42,943 bases of DNA from Cohnella fermenti (GTDB lineage Bacteria; Bacillota; Bacilli; Paenibacillales; Paenibacillaceae). Below the pieces are notes generated by a model. The model saw only the letters and a program-made list of their open reading frames with translations. It was not told the DNA's origin and searched no databases. Each line of letters starts with the position of its first letter. The first letter of the stretch is position 1. The stretch lies in the NCBI RefSeq assembly GCF_004801405.1, contig NZ_SSOB01000064.1:1-42943 (forward strand), in the 5' to 3' direction. Both the position numbers and the translations under genes were made by a program. Positions 31,755 through 40,102 of this stretch are shown piece after piece.

Positions 31755-33507
31755 GCGCAGGCCTTCCCTGCGGAGCTGCCGCCGCGGGGAGTACGATCGG
31801 AATCAGCTTCGCCTGCGCCTCTTCCCCTCGATAGAGGATGGCCAGCAGCGTCGCGGCGTCCGACCGGTATTCCCCGCTCTCCATCCATGCCGCATAATCG
31901 AAGGGGACTCTCTCGAGCGCGAGCCGCTTCGCCCCTTCTCTCTCGTCCAGCCCCGCTTCTCTCGATGCACGCTTGAGGTCGTCGGCCCAGTCTTTTTTGC
32001 CCAACCGTTCACCGTCCCACCAAACCTTGCGAGGCTTGTACTTGTGCTGGAGGAAGTAGTCGATCTTAAGCAAGCCGAGCGCCAGCTCCATGTTCAGGGC
32101 CGGATTCGCGTCGCTCTGCAGGAACGACCACAAGCGGACGAACAGGTCCTCGAGCTGATGACCGATTCTCTGCCAGCCCTTCTCCTCCCAATAGTCCCCG
32201 AACCGCTGGAAAAAATCGAACGGAGACGGATAAGCCCCGTTCACCAAATATTCGATCGTCCGATCCATTCGGTGCGCATTCCAATACTTCTCCAGCACGT
32301 CCTCCACCCGCTTGATTCTCGCCAGGTCGGCGAAGGGCAGCACGTCGTTGCCCAGCATCTCGTAGGGTGCCCGATCCATGTAAACATAGCCGTGCTTGTC
32401 CGCGTCCCTGCGCAAGCCCGTCCCTCTCAGCATCTTCAGGAAGCCGAGCTGAAGCTCCTCCGGACGCAGCGCGAACACGTCGTTGAACGTCTCGCGGAAC
32501 GTATCGTAATCCTCGTGCGGCAGGCCGGCGATCAGGTCCAGATGCTGGTCGATCTTGCCGCTTGCCTTCACCTTGCTCACCGTGCGCGTCAGCTTGCTCC
32601 AGTTCTGCCGCCGCTTGACCGCGAGATTCGTCTCGTCGTTCGTCGATTGGACGCCGATCTCGAACCGGAGAATGCCGGGCGGAGCATGTTCCGCCAGGAA
32701 GTCCAGCACCTCCGGACGCATGATGTCCGCGGTGATCTCGAACTGGAAGACGCAGCCCCGGTGGTTCTCGATCAGGAAGCGGAACATCTCGAGCGCGTAG
32801 TCCCGCTTGATGTTGAACGTGCGGTCGACGAACTTGATGAGCTTGGCCCCGCTGTCGATCAAGTACGTCAGGTCCGCCTTCACCCGCTCCATGTCGAAGT
32901 ACCGGACCCCGACCTCGATGCTCGACAGACAGAACTGGCAACTGAACGGGCAGCCGCGGCTCGTCTCGAAGTACACGACCCGATTCGCCAGCGTCGGCAC
33001 ATCCTCCTCGAAGCGATAAGGGGAAGGAAGCTCGCTCAGGTTCAGCTTCGGCCGTCCGGGGGTCACAATAATCTCGCCGTTCTTGCGGTAGGCAAGCCCG
33101 AACACGAAGTGGAATTTGCGCTCGTCCCTGAGCTCGCGAAGCAGGTCGCGGAACGTCTCCTCGCCTTCTCCGATCACGATATGATCGACCGCAGGCAGCC
33201 GCTGCATCCAGTACTCGGTATCGTAGCTCACCTCCGGACCGCCCAACACGATCGTCGTGTTCGGCAGCACCTTGCGAAGCATGTCAATGACGGTGATCGT
33301 CTCTTCGATATTCCATATGTAGCAGGAGAAGCCGACAACGTCCGGCTTGCGGCCGTACAGATCCGAGACGATGCCCATCGCCGGGTCCTTGATCGTATAT
33401 TCCGCCATGTCCACCCGGAACTCCGGCTCGGCGAATGCCTTAAGGCAGCGCAGGGCGAGCGAAGTATGGATGAACTTGGCATTCAGCGTCGCAACAACGA
33501 CGTTCAT
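31738..33507 (-). CDS. B12-binding domain radical SAM protein (DUF4080)
   Basis: 589 residues. An N-terminal cobalamin-binding Rossmann domain (1-135; DVVGFSCYIWNIEE, VLGGPEVS, IVIGEGE) is followed by a radical SAM core with the cluster motif CPFSCQFC (SRGCPFSCQFCLSSIEVGVR) and the region FEIGVQSTND, then a C-terminal DUF4080 domain. Reaction unknown; family members are often annotated as methylthiotransferase- or Mg-protoporphyrin cyclase-like. The usual DXHXXG cobalamin motif is not evident. It overlaps a 42-codon upstream frame by four bases and the convergent TetR gene by 17. Confidence 0.9.
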   Translation of the reverse strand: MNVVVATLNAKFIHTSLALRCLKAFAEPEFRVDMAEYTIKDPAMGIVSDLYGRKPDVVGFSCYIWNIEETITVIDMLRKVLPNTTIVLGGPEVSYDTEYWMQRLPAVDHIVIGEGEETFRDLLRELRDERKFHFVFGLAYRKNGEIIVTPGRPKLNLSELPSPYRFEEDVPTLANRVVYFETSRGCPFSCQFCLSSIEVGVRYFDMERVKADLTYLIDSGAKLIKFVDRTFNIKRDYALEMFRFLIENHRGCVFQFEITADIMRPEVLDFLAEHAPPGILRFEIGVQSTNDETNLAVKRRQNWSKLTRTVSKVKASGKIDQHLDLIAGLPHEDYDTFRETFNDVFALRPEELQLGFLKMLRGTGLRRDADKHGYVYMDRAPYEMLGNDVLPFADLARIKRVEDVLEKYWNAHRMDRTIEYLVNGAYPSPFDFFQRFGDYWEEKGWQRIGHQLEDLFVRLWSFLQSDANPALNMELALGLLKIDYFLQHKYKPRKVWWDGERLGKKDWADDLKRASREAGLDEREGAKRLALERVPFDYAAWMESGEYRSDAATLLAILYRGEEAQAKLIPIVLPAAAAPQGRPALTPLP

Positions 33508-33632
33508 GGTCGATTCCTGCCTTCCCGAGCGGAAGCGCTCCTCCTTATTCTAACGGATATCGGGGAGTACAGCACCATATCTTCTCTGACGGCATTATGC
33601 CTCTTCTTCCATTCGATCACGAAAGGGAACAT
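33504..33632 (-). CDS. Possible 42-residue upstream peptide
   Basis: From the ATG at 33630-33632 (AAGGAG 5 bases upstream) a 42-codon frame begins MFPFVIEWKKRHNAVREDMV and is basic. Its TGA overlaps the ATG of the radical SAM gene (ATGA), which suggests translational coupling. Against this, a possible promoter -10 lies so close that the ribosome binding site would fall at the transcription start. It could be a chance frame. Confidence 0.35.
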   Translation of the reverse strand: MFPFVIEWKKRHNAVREDMVLYSPISVRIRRSASAREGRNRP

Positions 33633-33672
33633 TTGTTCTCCTTCATTGTAGCGTTTTCTCGAATTAATGCAA
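33627..33672 (-). promoter_or_regulatory. Possible promoter and LexA-like box before the radical SAM gene
   Basis: On the minus strand TTGCAT (33667-33672), 16 bases, TACAAT (33645-33650). Just downstream GAAC-ATTT-GTTC (33627-33638, plus strand) resembles the Bacillus SOS box CGAAC-N4-GTTCG, with the outer bases not matching. Confidence 0.4.
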
Positions 33673-34067
33673 GGGGTTCTGTAAAAAATGTTGCCGTGCG
33701 AAGGCCATGATCCGGGAGGTGGAGGTTCCTGATCCAAGGGGAGAAGAGGCATAACCTGCAAAAAGGGGATGATGTTTGCGGCATATGTAACAACATGGGA
33801 ATTATTTTGCGAGGGGGGAAGGGCGGAGAGGAGAGATTGTGTTCGGCAGAATGAGAAAAATGAAGGGATAGCCGAGAATGCCTGCCAACAGGCAATAAAA
33901 ATTAGCGACTCGATAAAGTGCAACCTTGATCTTATAGGCTTTCGAAATTTAGGATGAATCCAAATTTTATTTTCTTTTAAGGCTGCGTTTACGGGATGTT
34001 CAAATTCATGTGGCTAATATGGAAAAGGCTGCTGAGGCTGAATATGGATAGCTAGGGGGAATCAGGA
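33633..34067. other. Intergenic region
   Basis: AT-richer than the surroundings and without a convincing gene. TTGATC (33926-33931), 18 bases, TAGGAT (33950-33955) is a weak candidate promoter for the lipoprotein gene at 34068. Confidence 0.45.
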
Positions 34068-35426
34068 ATGATGAGATGGGGGGCCGCGCTGCTTGCGGCG
34101 TCGCTTCTGGCCGCGACGCTCGCGGGATGTACGGGAGGCGGCAGCGGGGAAGACGGCAACGCTTCGCCGGAAGCAACGGTTCTGGCCGCAGAAGGAATCG
34201 CGTATACCGGCAAAATCAAAAGCGTAGACGGCGAGACGATTACGGTGTACAAGCCGTTGGAGGAGACGGGCGCGGCCGGGACGGAGGAAGCTTCGGACGT
34301 GACGGGGAGTTCGGAGAGTTCGGAAGCAGACGAAAGCGCGAATGTCGATGAGACCGCGGGGGCGGATGCGGCTTCGGATGCGACGGCTTCGGAGACTCCG
34401 GCTTCAGACGGCTTCTCCGAGGAGACGCGTGTCCTCTTGATTACGGAGGCTACGGAATTGACTCGGGACAGCAGACAGGACGAGGTTGACGGGCAGGACG
34501 CGGCCGACGGACAGGAAGACGCGGAGTTCGCCGCTTCCGCCGAGCCGATCTCGCTGTCGGAGCTGCAGGCCGGGCAATTCGTCGCTTATACGCTCGTCGA
34601 AGGGACGGACGAAGCGGCGACGGTGCGCGTGCTCGCGGCGAACCCGCTTCAGCCTGCGGCGGCGACGGACGCGCAGGAGCGCATGGGCGGCGGCGGTGCG
34701 CCGGAAGCCGGGGCGGAGCCCGGCGAAGAAGGGGCGGTACCGCCGGACGGAGCGGCGCCCGAAGGCAGCGCGCCTCCTTCGGGAGAGCGGCCGGACGGGA
34801 AGCCTGACGCGCAGGGCCAGGGACAAGCTCCGGCAGGCGGCGGCTCTTCGGGCGGCAGTTCCTCTGCGCCAGGCTCGTCCGCCGCTCCTTCGGGTTCGCC
34901 GGAGGCCAAGTCGAGCACGGCGCCTTCCGCTTCCGCCGGCACGACGGGCAGCGGCACTACGAACGGCAGCACAACGGCGGCCGCTCCGACAGGCTCGATG
35001 ACGATCGGCAAGATCAAGAGCATCAGCGGCAGCACGATCGTCGTCTACACGTCGACGATGTCGTTCGGCCAAGGTGGCCAAGGCCGGGGACCGGGCGGCG
35101 ACGGAGCAAGCGGCGATGGAGGAACGCCGCCGAGCGGCGACCCTCCCGCAGACGCGTCCGCTCGGCCGGAAGGCGCTGCGGGCGGCACTGGCACCGGTGG
35201 AGCCGGTCCCGGCGGCGGACAGCGCGAGATGACGTTCAGCGACGAGACGCTGACGATTACCGTCACGAGCAGCACGAAGCTCACCTCCCAGACGATGGCG
35301 GATGGCAAGATGACGGAGACCGCGATCGAGCTTAGCTCGCTCAAGGCCGGCGACATCCTGATGATTACGCTGAAGGACGGCACCCAGGAGGCGGAGACGA
35401 TTCGCCTGAACGTTCAATCGAAGTAA
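34068..35426 (+). CDS. Lipoprotein with two DUF5666-like domains and a long disordered linker
   Basis: 452 residues. The lipobox LAGC puts the acylated cysteine at 21. Two related beta domains begin GKIKSVDGETITVYK (about 48) and GKIKSISGSTIVVYT (about 316); each later has an acidic FSEET/FSDET strand, a T.LT segment, LS.L.AG....TL and a final strand ending VR(V/L) or IRL. They look like duplicated DUF5666/OB-type domains. Between and inside them are long Gly/Ser/Pro/Glu-rich stretches with no fold. It should sit outside the membrane; the ligand is unknown, and metal or sulfated-polymer binding is a guess. GGGGG lies 8 bases upstream of the ATG. Confidence 0.82.
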   Translation: MMRWGAALLAASLLAATLAGCTGGGSGEDGNASPEATVLAAEGIAYTGKIKSVDGETITVYKPLEETGAAGTEEASDVTGSSESSEADESANVDETAGADAASDATASETPASDGFSEETRVLLITEATELTRDSRQDEVDGQDAADGQEDAEFAASAEPISLSELQAGQFVAYTLVEGTDEAATVRVLAANPLQPAAATDAQERMGGGGAPEAGAEPGEEGAVPPDGAAPEGSAPPSGERPDGKPDAQGQGQAPAGGGSSGGSSSAPGSSAAPSGSPEAKSSTAPSASAGTTGSGTTNGSTTAAAPTGSMTIGKIKSISGSTIVVYTSTMSFGQGGQGRGPGGDGASGDGGTPPSGDPPADASARPEGAAGGTGTGGAGPGGGQREMTFSDETLTITVTSSTKLTSQTMADGKMTETAIELSSLKAGDILMITLKDGTQEAETIRLNVQSK

Positions 35427-35442
35427 CGGCGGCAAGCGCAAC

Positions 35443-35489
35443 GAAGAGCCCTCGGGTTCCGGGAATATCCCGGTCTCCGAGGGCTCTTC
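35443..35489. terminator. Bidirectional nested-hairpin terminator
   Basis: GAAGAGCCCTCGG (35443-35455) pairs perfectly with CCGAGGGCTCTTC (35477-35489), with an inner CCGGGA-ATA-TCCCGG hairpin. It lies between the plus-strand lipoprotein gene and the minus-strand bglA, 19 bases from the latter's stop. No long T run on either side. Confidence 0.8.
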
Positions 35490-35508
35490 GCCTAACTTGC
35501 GACGCCGC

Positions 35509-36855
35509 TTACGCGTCGAACCCGCCGTCCGCGATGACCTTCTGAATGAAGTAGAAGCTATCCTTCGGATGGCGCTCTTGCGTCTCGTAATTCGTATAGA
35601 CGATGCCGAAGCGCTTCTTGTAGCCTTCCGCCCACTCGAAGTTGTCGAGCAGCGACCAGGCGAAGTAGCCCTTCAGCGGCACGCCGGATTCGATCAAGCG
35701 GTGGCACTGGATGAAGTGCTTCTTGTAATAATCGGCGCGCAGTTCGTCGTGAACGCGGCCTTCCGCCGTCAGCTCGTCCTCGTAGCAGGCTCCGTTCTCC
35801 GTGATGTAGATCGGAACGTCGCCGTACTCGTCCTTCACCCACGACAGCACCTTGTACAGGCCGTCCGGATACACGTTCCAGTCCATGAACGTCTTGGCGA
35901 AGCCGACCTGAACTTCCTCGCAGTCGAACAGGCCTTCATCCTTCTTGCAGCGTCCGAAGCCGCCGCTGTAGAAGTTGACGCCGATGAAGTCGATCGGCTG
36001 CGCGATCGTCTCCATGTCGCCTTCCCGAATCGGAACCTCGACGCCCTTCTCGCGGAACCAGTCGACCATGAACTCAGGGTACGTTCCCTTGAACGTCGGG
36101 TCCATGAACCATTCGTTGTTGTACGCGCGGTTGCGATGGGCGGCGGCGACATCCTCCGGCTTCGTCGTATACGGCTCGAACCAGTACAGATTGTGCGTCG
36201 TGCCAATGGTGCCTTCCGTGCCGAGCGCGCGGAACCTCTTCACCGCTTCCCCGTGAGCGACCATGCAGTTGTGGGCGACGGTCACGGCGAGCTGCAGATC
36301 CTTGTTGCCCGGGGCATGGGCGCCGATGTAGTTGGACAGGAACGACACGCACCAGGTCTCGTTAAACGTGATCCACTGCTTGATTTTCCCATCGAACGCT
36401 TGGAAAATCACCTCCGCATACTTCACGAACGCATCGATCGTCTCGCGGTTCGCCCAGCCGCCCTTGTCCTGCAGCGCTTGCGGGAGATCCCAGTGGTACA
36501 GCGTGACCGCAGGCTGAATGCCCGCTTCGAGCAGCGCGTCGACCACGCGGCGGTAATAGTCCAGCCCCTTCTCGTTCACCTCGCCCGTCCCTTGCGGGAA
36601 GATGCGCGGCCATGCGATCGAGAAGCGGTAAGCCTTGACGCCCAGCTTCTTCAGAAGCGCGACATCCTCCTCGTAGCGGTGGTAGCTGTCACAAGCGACA
36701 TCGCCGTTGTCGTTGTTCGCGACCTTGCCCGGCGTATGCGAGAACGTATCCCAGATGGACAGGCCGCGGCCGTCCTCTTGATAAGCGCCTTCGATCTGGT
36801 AAGAAGCCGTTGCCGTGCCCCATAGAAAGTCCGACGGGAATTGGATCTTCGCCAA
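35509..36855 (-). CDS. bglA: Family 1 beta-glucosidase, TTG start
   Basis: 448 residues from the TTG at 36853-36855, chosen because GGAGG lies 8 bases upstream and the protein then reads (M)AKIQFPSDFLWGTATASYQI, the usual N-terminus and length of Bacillales BglA. A longer frame (24-residue extension) lacks this. Acid/base glutamate in TFNETW and nucleophile in YITENGA; LSIWDTFSHTPG and WSLLDNFEWAEGY shape the sugar site. It hydrolyses beta-glucosides such as cellobiose, in the cytoplasm as there is no signal peptide. No transporter is nearby. A cre-like site lies just after the candidate -10. Confidence 0.95.
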   Translation of the reverse strand: MAKIQFPSDFLWGTATASYQIEGAYQEDGRGLSIWDTFSHTPGKVANNDNGDVACDSYHRYEEDVALLKKLGVKAYRFSIAWPRIFPQGTGEVNEKGLDYYRRVVDALLEAGIQPAVTLYHWDLPQALQDKGGWANRETIDAFVKYAEVIFQAFDGKIKQWITFNETWCVSFLSNYIGAHAPGNKDLQLAVTVAHNCMVAHGEAVKRFRALGTEGTIGTTHNLYWFEPYTTKPEDVAAAHRNRAYNNEWFMDPTFKGTYPEFMVDWFREKGVEVPIREGDMETIAQPIDFIGVNFYSGGFGRCKKDEGLFDCEEVQVGFAKTFMDWNVYPDGLYKVLSWVKDEYGDVPIYITENGACYEDELTAEGRVHDELRADYYKKHFIQCHRLIESGVPLKGYFAWSLLDNFEWAEGYKKRFGIVYTNYETQERHPKDSFYFIQKVIADGGFDA

Positions 36856-36893
36856 CTCGTATCCCTCCGTATTGATGAATGGTTTCATGGATT

Positions 36894-36921
36894 CGTAAAA
36901 CGTTTTCCTTCTCTCATTGTA
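36894..36921 (-). promoter_or_regulatory. bglA -10 with a cre-like site
   Basis: TACAAT on the minus strand (36916-36921) is a likely -10 without a clear -35. Next to it the 10-bp palindrome AAAACGTTTT (36897-36906) is the core of a CcpA cre-like site with about three mismatches at the ends. Catabolite repression is plausible for this enzyme. Confidence 0.4.
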
Positions 36922-36994
36922 AACCATTCCTGCGGAAAAGGCATACGGTTAATCTGTGCGATGTTGGCGAGTTCTTATTCGATCTGGCCGCGTT

Positions 36995-38032
36995 CTAGCT
37001 GCCGAGCAGCGAGCGGGCCTGCGCCTCCAGCCCGTCCCGGAACTGCTGCACCTCCGGAAGGTTCGTCTGGCCGCCGTCGTCTCCCTTGCGGAACACGTAC
37101 CCGTCCGTCTTGTCCAGCACATCCAGGAACTGCTGCGCCAGCTTGGCCGTCGCCGTGTCCGGATGCTCGCTCGCGATCTTCTTGTAGAGGTCGGTAATCT
37201 CCGGCAGAATCTTGTAGGTGTTGTAGTCGAAAATCGGCGTGTTGTCGAGACCGTACAGCAGATTCGTCAGGTAGCGGAGGTAAAGCGTCGTCGCCGCTTC
37301 CTTCTCCGGCGAATCCGGATAATTCGTCACATATTGCTCCGCCGCCAGCGTGCGGCTTGCCAGTTCGTCCCACGAGATAACGAGCCCGCCGTCGGCGGCC
37401 GTCTTGTTATCCGACTCGGCGGCCAGCAGCGCGATGTAATCCTTCATGGCGGGGCTGACGTTCGCGTCGAACCGCTTCAGCTTGCCGTAATCGACCACGG
37501 GGAACACGAAGCCTTCCGCCGTCTCCAGCTTGTAGCCTCCGGCCAGCGCATCCAGCGCCATCTTGCGGGAGGCTTCGTCCTCGATCTTATTGAGCTGTTC
37601 CTCGGTGAACGTCCAATCCAGCTTCTGAAGCTGCTGCTGGAGCGCGTCCGCCTCGAAGGCGGTCTGCTGCTTCGGCAGATCGGTCTCGTACACCGCGAGA
37701 AGCTGGCGCAGCAGCTCGTCCGCCGTCTCCGCGGACACCTTGGCGATATCGGCATCCAGCGCGGCGTTCAAGTCGGCGAGAGTGGCCTGCGCTTCGATTT
37801 TTTTCTTGAAGGCGGCCGCAATCTCGGCGTCTTGGGAATCCTGGGAAGGAGCCGGCGTCGTGGCCTCCGGAGCGGATGCGGATGCGGACGGCGAGCTTGG
37901 CGCGGAAGATCCGGCTCCGTTATTATCGTTGTTGGCGCAGGCGGTCAGGCTGCCCAGAGCGAGCGCGGAAGCCATCGCGACGAGCAGAAGCTTGCGGTTT
38001 GAGCCTAACGTCTTGCCTATCATTGTATTCAT
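36995..38032 (-). CDS. Predicted lipoprotein with C-terminal TPR-like helices
   Basis: 345 residues from the ATG at 38030-38032, 8 bases after GGAGG; two earlier in-frame ATGs lie too close to that site. A signal peptide ends GSLTAC (lipobox), followed by a Ser/Ala/Pro linker. The remainder is helical: a domain with AAFKKKIEAQATLADLNAAL (60-170) and a repeat-like part (YVTNYPDSPEKEAATTLYLR, YKKIASEHPDTATAKLAQQF) that resembles TPR repeats of BamD-like proteins. I do not recognise the family. It is divergent from the lipase-like gene. Confidence 0.78.
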   Translation of the reverse strand: MNTMIGKTLGSNRKLLLVAMASALALGSLTACANNDNNGAGSSAPSSPSASASAPEATTPAPSQDSQDAEIAAAFKKKIEAQATLADLNAALDADIAKVSAETADELLRQLLAVYETDLPKQQTAFEADALQQQLQKLDWTFTEEQLNKIEDEASRKMALDALAGGYKLETAEGFVFPVVDYGKLKRFDANVSPAMKDYIALLAAESDNKTAADGGLVISWDELASRTLAAEQYVTNYPDSPEKEAATTLYLRYLTNLLYGLDNTPIFDYNTYKILPEITDLYKKIASEHPDTATAKLAQQFLDVLDKTDGYVFRKGDDGGQTNLPEVQQFRDGLEAQARSLLGS

Positions 38033-38044
38033 GTGCATAACCTC

Positions 38045-38056
38045 CTCTATATAGAG
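38045..38056. repeat. 12-bp perfect palindrome at the lipoprotein ribosome binding site
   Basis: CTCTATATAGAG is its own complement and abuts the GAGGAGG site of the gene at 36995. It could be an operator or could hide the site in RNA. Upstream in the leader ATCCCG-GAAG pairs with CTTC-CG-CGGGAT near 38069-38094. Confidence 0.5.
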
Positions 38057-38093
38057 AGACGGAAGGGAATCCCGGAAGGTTGCTTCCGCGGGA

Positions 38094-38122
38094 TTGCAAT
38101 TATTGGGTATTTGGGCTACAAA
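38094..38122 (+). promoter_or_regulatory. Promoter of the lipase-like gene
   Basis: TTGCAA (38094-38099), 17 bases, TACAAA (38117-38122), 45 bases before the ATG at 38167. Confidence 0.55.
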
Positions 38123-38166
38123 AGAATAGAGAAACACGGATGCGGCGAAGAGAGGAGCAAGCAAGA

Positions 38167-39021
38167 ATGGACTATCGAGAGACGGAATGGCGAATGAGGG
38201 ACGATACGCTCATGTTCGCCTGCGAGTGGCTGCCGGAGGACCCTGCGAATGCGAGGGCATTCGTCGGACTTGTCCACGGCATGGGAGAGCATTCCGGGCG
38301 CTACAGCCATGTCGCCGAGATGCTCGTACGGGAAGGCTGCATCGTCTGGGCGTTCGATCAATACGGCCACGGAAGAACGCCGGGCAAGCGGGGCCACACG
38401 CCGGACTACGACGCCCTGCTCCAAGGTCCCGAGTATCTGCTCGCCGAAACCGCGCGCCGCTATCCCGGCTTGCCGGCATTCCTCTACGGGCACAGCATGG
38501 GCGGCAACGTAACGCTGAACTACTTGCTGCGCCGGAAGCCGGCCATCGTCGGGGCGATCGTCACCGGCCCTTGGCTGAAGCTGGCCTTCAATCCGCCGCC
38601 TCTGCAAGCGATTATCGGCCGGGTTGTCGAGCGAATCTATCCACAGTATACCAACCACCGCCCGCTCGTCGCCGAACGCCTGACCTCGGACCCCGAGATG
38701 ATTCGCCGCATCGCCGAAGATCCGGCCGGGCACGGCTATATTACGGCCCGCTTCTTCTTCAGCGTCAGCCGGGCCGGCCACTGGGCGATCGCGAACGCGA
38801 ACAGGCTCGAGGTGCCGGTGCTGCTTATGCACGGGGATGACGACAAGGTCACCTCCCTCGAAGCCAGCCGCCAATTCGCCGAGAAGGCGGGCCGCCTCTG
38901 CAAGCTGGTCGAATGGCCCGGCTATCGCCACGAGCTGCACAACGAGTCCGAGCGCGGCGCCGTGTTCGCCGTCATCCGCCAGTGGCTGAACGAGAAGATC
39001 GAGGAATTCCACCGCAGGTAA
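38167..39021 (+). CDS. Alpha/beta hydrolase, monoacylglycerol lipase/lysophospholipase type
   Basis: 284 residues from the ATG at 38167, with GAGAGGAG upstream; a longer frame exists without support. The oxyanion HGMGEHSGRY region near 35-44, GHSMGG with the serine nucleophile, LLMHGDDDKVTS with the aspartate and GYRHELHNE with the histidine form the catalytic set of the Hydrolase_4 family. No signal peptide, so cytoplasmic or peripheral. Substrates of relatives are monoacylglycerols or lysophospholipids. It is the only gene on this transcript before the HAD gene 172 bases later. Confidence 0.92.
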   Translation: MDYRETEWRMRDDTLMFACEWLPEDPANARAFVGLVHGMGEHSGRYSHVAEMLVREGCIVWAFDQYGHGRTPGKRGHTPDYDALLQGPEYLLAETARRYPGLPAFLYGHSMGGNVTLNYLLRRKPAIVGAIVTGPWLKLAFNPPPLQAIIGRVVERIYPQYTNHRPLVAERLTSDPEMIRRIAEDPAGHGYITARFFFSVSRAGHWAIANANRLEVPVLLMHGDDDKVTSLEASRQFAEKAGRLCKLVEWPGYRHELHNESERGAVFAVIRQWLNEKIEEFHRR

Positions 39022-39098
39022 CTCGGCGACGTCGATGTTGATTCCGGTGCTGCCGCCGATGCCGGGTCCGCCGGGGCCGGGAATGGAATCCGGATGAG

Positions 39099-39128
39099 TT
39101 GTCGGCTCGCTCGCATATGCTTTACAAT
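39099..39128 (+). promoter_or_regulatory. Candidate promoter of the HAD gene
   Basis: TTGTCG (39099-39104), 18 bases, TACAAT (39123-39128), followed by AAGGAGAGGAAG before the ATG at 39194. Confidence 0.5.
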
Positions 39129-39193
39129 TCGGAAGGATAGAGAGGAACCGAATCGATCGACGATCGACTCGGATAAGGAGAGGAAGCTGACTT

Positions 39194-39991
39194 ATGACGA
39201 AGTACCGCTTGATCGCGATGGACCTGGACGACACGCTGCTGACGGATGACCTCACCGTATCGGAGAAAACCCGCGAGGCGATGGCCGAAGCCATTCGGCA
39301 AGGCGTTCACCTGACAATCGCCACCGGCCGCATGTTCGCTTCCGCCAAGAGAGTGGCCGCCCAGGTCGGCCTGAACGTGCCGATCATCACCTACCAGGGC
39401 TCGCTGATCCGCAATCTGCTGGACGAAGAGGTGCTCTACGAGCGCTCCGTTCCCTATGAGAAGGTGCGCTTCCTGTACGACTACACCCGCGAGCACAAGC
39501 TGCACCTCCAGACCTACATCAACGACCAGCTCTACTCCTTCGACGACGGGGACAAGCTCGCCGCCTACGCGAAGCAATCGAGCATCCCCTACATCGTGGA
39601 GCCCGAGCTGGATCGCCTGCCGGAAGGCAATCACACGAAGCTGATCATCATCGACGACCCGGCCAAGCTGGACGCCCTGATCCCGGTCCTGAAGCCGCTG
39701 CTCGGCGACGGCGTGCACGTGACGAAGTCCAAGGCCAACTACCTGGAGTTCCTGCATCCGGAAGGAACGAAGGGGCACGCGCTCCGCTTCCTCGCCGCCC
39801 ATTACGGCTTCCCGATCGAGGAGACCATCGCCGTCGGCGACGCCTGGAACGATCACGAGATGATCGAAGCCGCCGGCCTCGGCGTCGCGATGGCCAACGC
39901 CATCCCGGAGCTGAAGGCGATCGCGGACTACGTGACGCTCAGCAACAATGACGACGGCATCGCCCATGTGCTGGAGAAGTTTGTGCTGTGA
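39194..39991 (+). CDS. Cof-type HAD sugar-phosphate/nucleotide phosphatase
   Basis: 265 residues. The nucleophile motif is AMDLDDTLL (D10, D12). Motif II is TIATGRM, the C2B cap follows, lysine motif III lies in ALRFLAAHYGF and motif IV is AVGDAWNDHEMIEAAGLGVAM. This is the YidA/Cof family, cytoplasmic magnesium-dependent phosphatases with broad activity on sugar phosphates or flavin nucleotides. A 13-bp stem at 40033-40073 ends the transcript. Confidence 0.94.
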   Translation: MTKYRLIAMDLDDTLLTDDLTVSEKTREAMAEAIRQGVHLTIATGRMFASAKRVAAQVGLNVPIITYQGSLIRNLLDEEVLYERSVPYEKVRFLYDYTREHKLHLQTYINDQLYSFDDGDKLAAYAKQSSIPYIVEPELDRLPEGNHTKLIIIDDPAKLDALIPVLKPLLGDGVHVTKSKANYLEFLHPEGTKGHALRFLAAHYGFPIEETIAVGDAWNDHEMIEAAGLGVAMANAIPELKAIADYVTLSNNDDGIAHVLEKFVL

Positions 39992-40032
39992 ATAGACGCT
40001 GATTGTCGCCATCATTGCAGCGATTAACCAAA

Positions 40033-40073
40033 AGAAATAGACCGCCCCTTTGCCGGGAATGCGGTCTATTTCT
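40033..40073. terminator. Terminator between convergent HAD and XRE genes
   Basis: AGAAATAGACCGC (40033-40045) pairs perfectly with GCGGTCTATTTCT (40061-40073) over 13 base pairs. Placed between convergent stops, it can act on both strands. Confidence 0.75.
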
Positions 40074-40102
40074 GATCTCATATCCGAAGCCGACCGCCAC
40101 CT

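Noticed and set aside
33633..33923. Upstream extension of the 42-codon frame to 139 codons
   Set aside because: The extra part has no ribosome binding site and an unlikely Pro/Ser/Cys composition.
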